A program made the translations under genes and the position numbers. Source: Erysipelotrichaceae bacterium (GTDB lineage: Bacteria; Bacillota_I; Bacilli_A; Erysipelotrichales; Erysipelotrichaceae). Taken from it: a DNA stretch of 43,726 nucleotides. How positions within the stretch are numbered: position 1 is the first letter of the stretch; every line of letters starts with the position of its first letter. This document shows positions 38,989 through 43,726 of this stretch, piece after piece. The notes beneath the pieces were generated by a model. The model had not been told where the DNA came from and did not search any database. It saw nothing but the letters and a program-made list of their open reading frames with translations. The stretch lies in assembly GCA_017405675.1 (NCBI GenBank), contig JAFRAB010000029.1:1-43726 (forward strand), read 5' to 3'.

Positions 38989-40094
38989 TTGAGAACACCT
39001 TCCTCAAAGTAGAGGCGTTTTTCATCTTCTTTACTGAAGAGATGAACTTTATATGGTTTCAGAGAGAATCTTACTTCCTTGCTGGAAGTATCGACCTTGT
39101 TTTCAGCGCTGATTATTGAACGTACGGAAACACCGGTCATATTATCATTAAAGGAAACCACACTGGTATCACGGCCCATGACTTCTACTGCACTTAAGCG
39201 GCAGTGTAAAGGCCCGTTTTCATCCAGGATAAAGCCTTCAGGACGTACGCCCGCATAGACTTCCTGATCACTGATACCGGTTGTCTTTAAAACCTTATCT
39301 TCACCTATGTACAGCCACCCGTTTTCCACTCTGCCCCTGAAAGTATTGATCTGTGGAGTGCCTAAGAACTGGGCAACAAACAGGTTAACAGGATCATCAT
39401 AAACATCCTGCGGCTTGCCTATCTGATGCACAACGCCTTCCTTCATTACAATAATCAGGTCGGAAATGCTCATGGCTTCTTCCTGGTCATGAGTAACGAA
39501 AATGGTCGTTACCCCTGTTTCTGTCTGGATCCTTCTGATTTCCTCACGGGTCTGTAAACGTAAACGGGCATCCAGGTTGCTTAATGGCTCATCCAGCAAC
39601 AGAACATTAGGGGTCTTTACCAATGCTCTGGCAATGGCTACACGCTGCTGCTGACCGCCGCTCATTTCACTTGGCTTACGCTCCATCAAACGCTCGATCT
39701 GTACCAGTTTGGCTACTTCCAGAGCCTTGGCTTCCATCCGTTCTCTGGTCATTTTCTTGTCACCTTTCAGGTTCTGCAACGGGAAAATGATATTCTCCAA
39801 TACCGTCAGATGCGGATACAGGGCATAGTTCTGGAACACCATGCCGACGCCTCTGTTTTCAGGAGGCAGCTTGGTAACATCATTATCTCCAAAGAAGATC
39901 TGACCGCTGGTAGGTTCCAGTAAGCCGCTGATAAGGTTAAGCGCTGTACTCTTACCGCAGCCGCTTGGGCCTAATAAGCCAACCAGTTTACCGTCAGGTA
40001 TCTCAAAATCAAAATCATTGACCGCGATCACGTCAGGAAGATTCTTAGTTCTGTTCGGGAAGATCTTGGTCAGATGCTTAAGTACAACTTTCAT
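38985..40094 (-). CDS. ABC importer ATPase, UgpC/MsmK/MalK type
   Basis: 369 residues from ATG 40094, which has GAGGAA 8 bases upstream; the frame runs open further upstream but without conserved sequence. Walker A GPSGCGKST (42-50), Q-loop Gln88, signature MSGGQQQR (144-151), Walker B VLLLDEP (164-170), and a C-terminal TOBE region (about 240-360: VEVMGRDTSVVSF). Similar to multi-system sugar ATPases. It is first in the operon; no sugar-degrading enzyme, phosphodiesterase or regulator adjoins, so the substrate stays open between sugars and glycerol-3-phosphate. The C-terminal domain could bind a regulator as in MalK. Confidence 0.94.
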   Translation of the reverse strand: MKVVLKHLTKIFPNRTKNLPDVIAVNDFDFEIPDGKLVGLLGPSGCGKSTALNLISGLLEPTSGQIFFGDNDVTKLPPENRGVGMVFQNYALYPHLTVLENIIFPLQNLKGDKKMTRERMEAKALEVAKLVQIERLMERKPSEMSGGQQQRVAIARALVKTPNVLLLDEPLSNLDARLRLQTREEIRRIQTETGVTTIFVTHDQEEAMSISDLIIVMKEGVVHQIGKPQDVYDDPVNLFVAQFLGTPQINTFRGRVENGWLYIGEDKVLKTTGISDQEVYAGVRPEGFILDENGPLHCRLSAVEVMGRDTSVVSFNDNMTGVSVRSIISAENKVDTSSKEVRFSLKPYKVHLFSKEDEKRLYFEEGVLK

Positions 40095-40119
40095 AATGTT
40101 TTCCTCTGTCTTTATGTTT

Positions 40120-40150
40120 ATTATAAAACATATTCGAAAATGGTGTTCAA
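40120..40150 (-). promoter_or_regulatory. Promoter of the ABC importer operon
   Basis: Minus strand: TATAAT at 40120-40125; TTGAAC at about 40145-40150 is a -35 with a 19-base spacer. No catabolite-repression (cre) site is seen. Confidence 0.45.
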
Positions 40151-40164
40151 GTTTCAAGCCCATA

Positions 40165-40199
40165 AGAAAAAAGAAGTTAAGTGATAATAACTTAACCTC
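40165..40199 (-). terminator. Terminator of the third MATE gene
   Basis: GAaGTTAAGT (40173-40182) pairs with cTTAACcTC (40191-40199) around GATAATAA. TTTTTTCTT follows on the minus strand. Confidence 0.85.
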
Positions 40200-40223
40200 A
40201 TTTTTATAAGATTAATTCAGCAT

Positions 40224-41618
40224 TTATTCCTTTGGTTCGGGAATAAGATATGCTGCACCGCTTCGACCATATCCGTAGTTATCTGCGTTCACCGCAACTG
40301 CTCCTGCTGCACAGGAGAAGCTCAGGGCTTCAGCAACAGGGAAGCAGAACCATATGGCATTGGCTCCAAACATTCTAGGAAGCAGCAGCGTAGTTGACAT
40401 ACGGAAAACAAAGTTTCTTAATACTGACAGGATCGTGGCTACTTTCTGAGCTCTGACAGCCACAAACATACGGTTGATCATGATGCATCCGGCTGTAAAT
40501 ATCGGAGCGAACAGTTCTACTGTCAGTCCGAAATATGTCAGATCGTAGAAAGCCTGCGTAAAGGTTTCCGGATTCATGAACAGCGAAATCAGAGGCCGTT
40601 TCAGCAGCTGACCCATGATCATCATGCCCGTGCAGCCAAAGAACCATACCTGCAGATTGATAGTCAGAACTTTCTTCAGCATCTTCGGTCTGCCGGCACC
40701 GTAGTTATAGGCAATTATCGGTCCAACCGTAGAAGCATAGCCTATGAATGCCGAGTTAAGTATCATTCTCAAGTCATTAACGATAGCTCTGGCTGCAATT
40801 CCGTCAGAACCCAGATAATACAGAATCGTTCTGTTGACAACGAATGAAGTAAGACTCATTGTCAGGCTGTTGGTAACCTGTGAAACGGAATAATGGAATG
40901 ATTCAAACAAAGTCTTAACATATGGTCCTTCAGGCTTTGTGAAACGGATATCGTTTTTACCGCGCATGTAGAAAATAATTCCCACAATGAAGTTGGCAAT
41001 AAAGCCCAGACTTGTAGCGATACCGGCACCTGCTACTCCTAAACCCATGACTACTATTGTGATGTAGTCAGTTATAACATTTATGACACCTGACAGGATA
41101 CTGTTAAACAGCCCCATCGATGGTTTACCGGCTGCTGAATAGAATGCGCCGAAACACATTGATGCCAGCTTGAACGGTAATGCTACGAAGGTGATTGCCA
41201 CATAAACTTCCGTATACTGGATAATATCTCTTTCCGCACCTAGAAAGTGCAGGATCTGATCGTCAAAGGTAATCATTATGGCCGCTATGGCACTGCCAAA
41301 GATCATGCCCATGATTATCATTCTGGTAAAGATTTTGTTGGCTTCCTGCTTTTTGCCCCTGCCCATCTCCGTTGCAGCATAAGTGCTGGCGCCTAACCCG
41401 AAGATGTGAGTCAGGGCAAAAACCAGACCGTCAATAGGCATCAGGATCTTAATGCCGGCAAGTGCATTCTGGCCGACAAAGCGCGAAACAAAAAGCGCGT
41501 CATCCAGTGTTTCAAACAGACGTGATGACAAACTTGTTAATAAACCTGGTAATGCAAACTTAAGTAAGCTGCCCAGATTAAAGTCCTGACCTATGCGCGA
41601 AGTTCTGTCTTTATCCAT
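40224..41618 (-). CDS. MATE family efflux transporter
   Basis: 464 residues with about 12 membrane helices, a normal MATE length. TLDDALFVSRFVGQNALAGI (about 37-56) is the first-half entry motif and FIGYASTVGPIIAYNYGAG (about 280-298) the start of the second-half counterpart. It closely resembles the MATE at 3525 in the entry motif; the two are probable paralogues. The substrate is unknown. No ribosome site is visible before the ATG; a TAAAAT -10 lies 7 bases upstream, so a leaderless transcript is likely. Confidence 0.87.
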   Translation of the reverse strand: MDKDRTSRIGQDFNLGSLLKFALPGLLTSLSSRLFETLDDALFVSRFVGQNALAGIKILMPIDGLVFALTHIFGLGASTYAATEMGRGKKQEANKIFTRMIIMGMIFGSAIAAIMITFDDQILHFLGAERDIIQYTEVYVAITFVALPFKLASMCFGAFYSAAGKPSMGLFNSILSGVINVITDYITIVVMGLGVAGAGIATSLGFIANFIVGIIFYMRGKNDIRFTKPEGPYVKTLFESFHYSVSQVTNSLTMSLTSFVVNRTILYYLGSDGIAARAIVNDLRMILNSAFIGYASTVGPIIAYNYGAGRPKMLKKVLTINLQVWFFGCTGMMIMGQLLKRPLISLFMNPETFTQAFYDLTYFGLTVELFAPIFTAGCIMINRMFVAVRAQKVATILSVLRNFVFRMSTTLLLPRMFGANAIWFCFPVAEALSFSCAAGAVAVNADNYGYGRSGAAYLIPEPKE

Positions 41619-41625
41619 ATTAATT

Positions 41626-41631
41626 ATTTTA
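41626..41631 (-). promoter_or_regulatory. -10 box for a leaderless MATE mRNA
   Basis: Minus strand TAAAAT, with 7 bases (AATTAAT) to the ATG. The region is very AT-rich (a TATATATATA run), so the exact -10 is uncertain. No Shine-Dalgarno sequence is present. Confidence 0.4.
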
Positions 41632-41680
41632 TATATATATTAAAAAAGTTTAAAGCAAAGTAACTGCTTTTTTATCGCAT

Positions 41681-41709
41681 GTAAAAAGGAGAGCCTGTGT
41701 GCTCTCCTT
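41681..41709 (-). terminator. Terminator of the large lipoprotein gene
   Basis: AAGGAGAGC (41686-41694) pairs with GCTCTCCTT (41701-41709) around CTGTGT. TTTTTAC follows on the minus strand. A second hairpin, AAAGCA/TGCTTT, lies at 41651-41670. Confidence 0.88.
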
Positions 41710-41731
41710 AATTACTTCTTATAAAACCATC

Positions 41732-43579
41732 TTATCTGCGTCTTATCGCATTAAGCATGATGCTCTCCTGTTCAGGTTCAATTGATACGAACTCGAAGAA
41801 GACCGTACCGTCATCAGAATCACCATAGATATCAAATGCTACATATTTGGCGGTTTCTTCATTGAACCAGCAGAATGATCTCTGAGAACCAACCTTCTGC
41901 GGATCGAACTTATAGTATCCCCGTTCTTCCAGAATCGGAATATACTTGTCAAGATACCGTTCAGCCTGGTCAACACTGTCAAATGGCTGGTAAACTCTCA
42001 GGAACAGTCCTGTAAAGTCTATAATTTCATAATAATATCTCGTATGGTCTCTGGCAGAAATATCACCATGAATGTCTGCTTCAGGAATGCCATGTTCCTT
42101 AAGGTCTGCTATTATCTTTTCCGGAGTAATATTCTTTTCGTTCTTGAATTCCAGACGTACCAGACCATCTTCTTCTTCATCAAATCTGTATGTAAATGAA
42201 ATGACATCATTAGTCGTGGCACAGCCGTCATTGTCTTCTCCAGGTGTGTATTTAGGAACAAAACCCTGACTGAGAAGGATACTTCTGTAGTTTGCCAGAT
42301 AAGCTTTTGCAGCTTCAAAATCGCTGAATTTCAGATCAAACATCATATAGAGATTGTAATCAAAGAAATATGCCCAGCCTTCAGTCTGTGAAGCGGCAGT
42401 GTCTGCAGCTTTCCATTCAGCAAAGACATCTGTCTCAGGCAGCGCGGCAAAGCCATTCTTCCGTACAACCTCACTGATGGCAGCTAATCCTTCATATTGC
42501 GGATTCTTATGATACAGAGTTCCTTCAATTTCAAGACCGTTATCATAGTTCAGGTATAACTGAGAATATGCATGATGGTCTTCTCTTAACAGATGTCTCC
42601 ATACCTTTGCCGGTGTTCCATCTGCCAGAGTACCGTCTTCTTCCGTAAAGCCCTTGCTGCGGAGCAGTTCCTTATAGTCATCAACATCCTTTTCAGTCCA
42701 GTGAGGATCAATAAGGCGGATACCTCTCATTTCACCATAAGCCTTATCGTCAAAAATCATTGCATAGCTTGATGTTTTCGGGAACGGCAGAGCTTCTTCT
42801 CCATAATCTCTCAAGAAGACGTTTTCAATCATGGCAATATCGTCTCTTGTCCATGATGTTCTTACCGGTGGATATACGGGGCTCTTCAGCCATTCATCAA
42901 TACGTGAATCACTCTTAGCTGTACCAAAATTCAAAGTCAGATCCAGATCATCAAATTCCATACGTGTTACCGGATTGTCAGGAATTTCAGCTGTAAAATG
43001 AACAGATGTCGGATCCTTGGCATCAAGAATCATATGAACTTCCTGCATTCTGGCCAAAGCAAATTCACCGTAACCGCCCAAAGCTGCCATCGTTTTCTTG
43101 ACTCTTGCATCGTTGCTGGTAAATTCCAGTGGTTTATTTACATCGTTATAGAATATTTCCCACATGTTACCGTCGGTCATAACGATCCAGTCATTAGGAA
43201 GCATTTCACCAAGATAATCTATGGCATTATCTGTTGACAAAAATGCAACATCAGTGATCTTCTCGTCATCATAAATTGCGGAAGTAAAAGTTTCTCCTTT
43301 CAGAGTCATGAATACATAACTCAGATGTGTTCCCTCACCCATGTCATATTTGATATAGACCTGTTCAGGTGAAACGGCATATGTTTCAGCCTTTGAACTT
43401 CCGATAATTTCATAGTTTCCGGCTTCCAGCTTTTTGACAAAGTTTTCCATTGCCTTTTCTGATAATTCGGCTGGCGTTAATTCCGGTTCAGGTTCAGCGT
43501 CGCCATTATTAGTGCAGGCAAAACACCCGAACAGCATACATATGATTATTGCCAGTAAAATAGTCTTTCTCTGTTTCAT
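41732..43579 (-). CDS. Large lipoprotein of unknown function
   Basis: 615 residues from ATG 43579 (AAGG 5 bases upstream); an open frame extends 36 codons further but without a signal peptide at its start. Signal peptide MKQRKTILLAIIICMLFGC with the modified Cys at 18 (LFGC) or 22 (CFAC), then an acidic Pro/Glu-rich spacer. The rest is a soluble, acidic extracellular part without membrane helices. Recurrent segments of similar style (DVDDYKELLRSKGFTEEDG, AKAYLANYRSILLSQGFVPK, AERYLDKYIPILEERGYYKF) suggest three or more repeats of a small alpha/beta unit of about 80-100 residues. No catalytic motif is evident and I do not recognise the family. Tandem hairpins cover the start. Confidence 0.8.
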   Translation of the reverse strand: MKQRKTILLAIIICMLFGCFACTNNGDAEPEPELTPAELSEKAMENFVKKLEAGNYEIIGSSKAETYAVSPEQVYIKYDMGEGTHLSYVFMTLKGETFTSAIYDDEKITDVAFLSTDNAIDYLGEMLPNDWIVMTDGNMWEIFYNDVNKPLEFTSNDARVKKTMAALGGYGEFALARMQEVHMILDAKDPTSVHFTAEIPDNPVTRMEFDDLDLTLNFGTAKSDSRIDEWLKSPVYPPVRTSWTRDDIAMIENVFLRDYGEEALPFPKTSSYAMIFDDKAYGEMRGIRLIDPHWTEKDVDDYKELLRSKGFTEEDGTLADGTPAKVWRHLLREDHHAYSQLYLNYDNGLEIEGTLYHKNPQYEGLAAISEVVRKNGFAALPETDVFAEWKAADTAASQTEGWAYFFDYNLYMMFDLKFSDFEAAKAYLANYRSILLSQGFVPKYTPGEDNDGCATTNDVISFTYRFDEEEDGLVRLEFKNEKNITPEKIIADLKEHGIPEADIHGDISARDHTRYYYEIIDFTGLFLRVYQPFDSVDQAERYLDKYIPILEERGYYKFDPQKVGSQRSFCWFNEETAKYVAFDIYGDSDDGTVFFEFVSIEPEQESIMLNAIRRR

Positions 43580-43619
43580 ACAAACCTTGTATGATACACA
43601 TGTACCTTGTAAGTACATG
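43577..43619 (-). promoter_or_regulatory. Tandem hairpins over the lipoprotein translation start
   Basis: Minus strand: CATGTAC-TTACAAG-GTACATG (43599-43619) is followed 5 bases later by CATACAA-GGT-TTGTATG (43577-43593). The second hairpin holds the AAGG ribosome site in stem and loop and the ATG in its 3' arm, so it could block initiation. Further upstream GAGTAG/CTACTC (43657-43679) forms another dyad. I see no gene between 43580 and the window end. Confidence 0.5.
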
Positions 43620-43726
43620 AATATCACAATCCTTTCTAATCCTTTGATAGAATGATGAGTAGAAAAGCCTGTACTACTCTTATACAAACTGTGGCTTGTC
43701 TACTTCAAGGAGAGTGAGTCTGTGGG

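Noticed and set aside
38985..40163. ABC ATPase starting at 40163
   Set aside because: The first 23 residues are unconserved and overlap the promoter region; GAGGAA before ATG 40094 fixes the start.
1..43726. CRISPR array, tRNA, rRNA, prophage or conjugative element
   Set aside because: No regularly spaced repeats, cloverleaf, rRNA motifs, integrase or phage structural genes were seen on either strand.

Overview
The window looks like chromosomal DNA of a low- to mid-G+C Bacillota (Firmicutes), plausibly an Erysipelotrichia-type gut or oral anaerobe. The reasons are a MurZ-type murA close to rpmE, several Gram-positive lipoproteins with lipoboxes, good GGAGG-type ribosome sites on most genes, compact terminators and many MATE/ABC transporters. 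The genus is an inference; no rRNA, tRNA, CRISPR array, phage or intact insertion sequence is visible.

Layout. 1-1,400: an MFS transporter on the minus strand. 1.4-4.9 kb (plus): murA, a hypothetical gene and rpmE, then a MATE exporter. 4.9-10.6 kb (minus): a divergent NagA-like deacetylase; a heavy-metal operon (HMA metallochaperone, Zn/Cd-type P-ATPase, ArsR repressor) behind a promoter with a perfect 24-bp ArsR-type palindrome; a SAM methyltransferase; and a CDF metal exporter. 10.6-11.7 kb: an OhrR-like peroxide regulator with a thioredoxin-type glutathione peroxidase. 11.8-16.2 kb: an L-rhamnose operon (rhaA-rhaD-rhaB, the last one short at its C-terminus) divergent from an AraC-family regulator. 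16.3-16.5 kb: a decayed IS3-like relic.

16.6-22.6 kb is one tightly packed six-gene minus-strand operon with no obvious known pathway: a small alpha/beta protein, a kinase-GNAT fusion, a GNAT, a MATE exporter fused to a GHKL-type ATPase domain, a two-helix membrane protein and a DUF2207-type membrane protein. 22.6-26.9 kb: a small winged-helix protein, then a magnesium locus in which an MgtA-type P-ATPase is followed by an MgtE-like sensor protein lacking the MgtE channel, all behind a long structured leader. 26.9-33.1 kb: an ABC exporter and small enzymes (SGNH hydrolase, P-loop kinase, TfoX-N protein, patatin, GNAT, XRE regulator with partner).

33.2-43.6 kb (minus): a class-V PLP aminotransferase/cysteine-desulfurase-like enzyme carrying a lipoprotein signal peptide, an OB-fold-like lipoprotein, a Ugp/Mal-type ABC importer (ATPase, two permeases, binding protein with an extra C-terminal membrane helix), a third MATE exporter and a large lipoprotein behind tandem hairpins.

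The strongest candidates for something undescribed are the MgtA + channel-less MgtE pair with its leader, the secreted PLP enzyme, and the six-gene kinase-GNAT/MATE-ATPase operon. Four genes (MFS, AraC regulator, patatin, third MATE) have a -10 box only 6-7 bases before the ATG and no Shine-Dalgarno, which predicts leaderless mRNAs.
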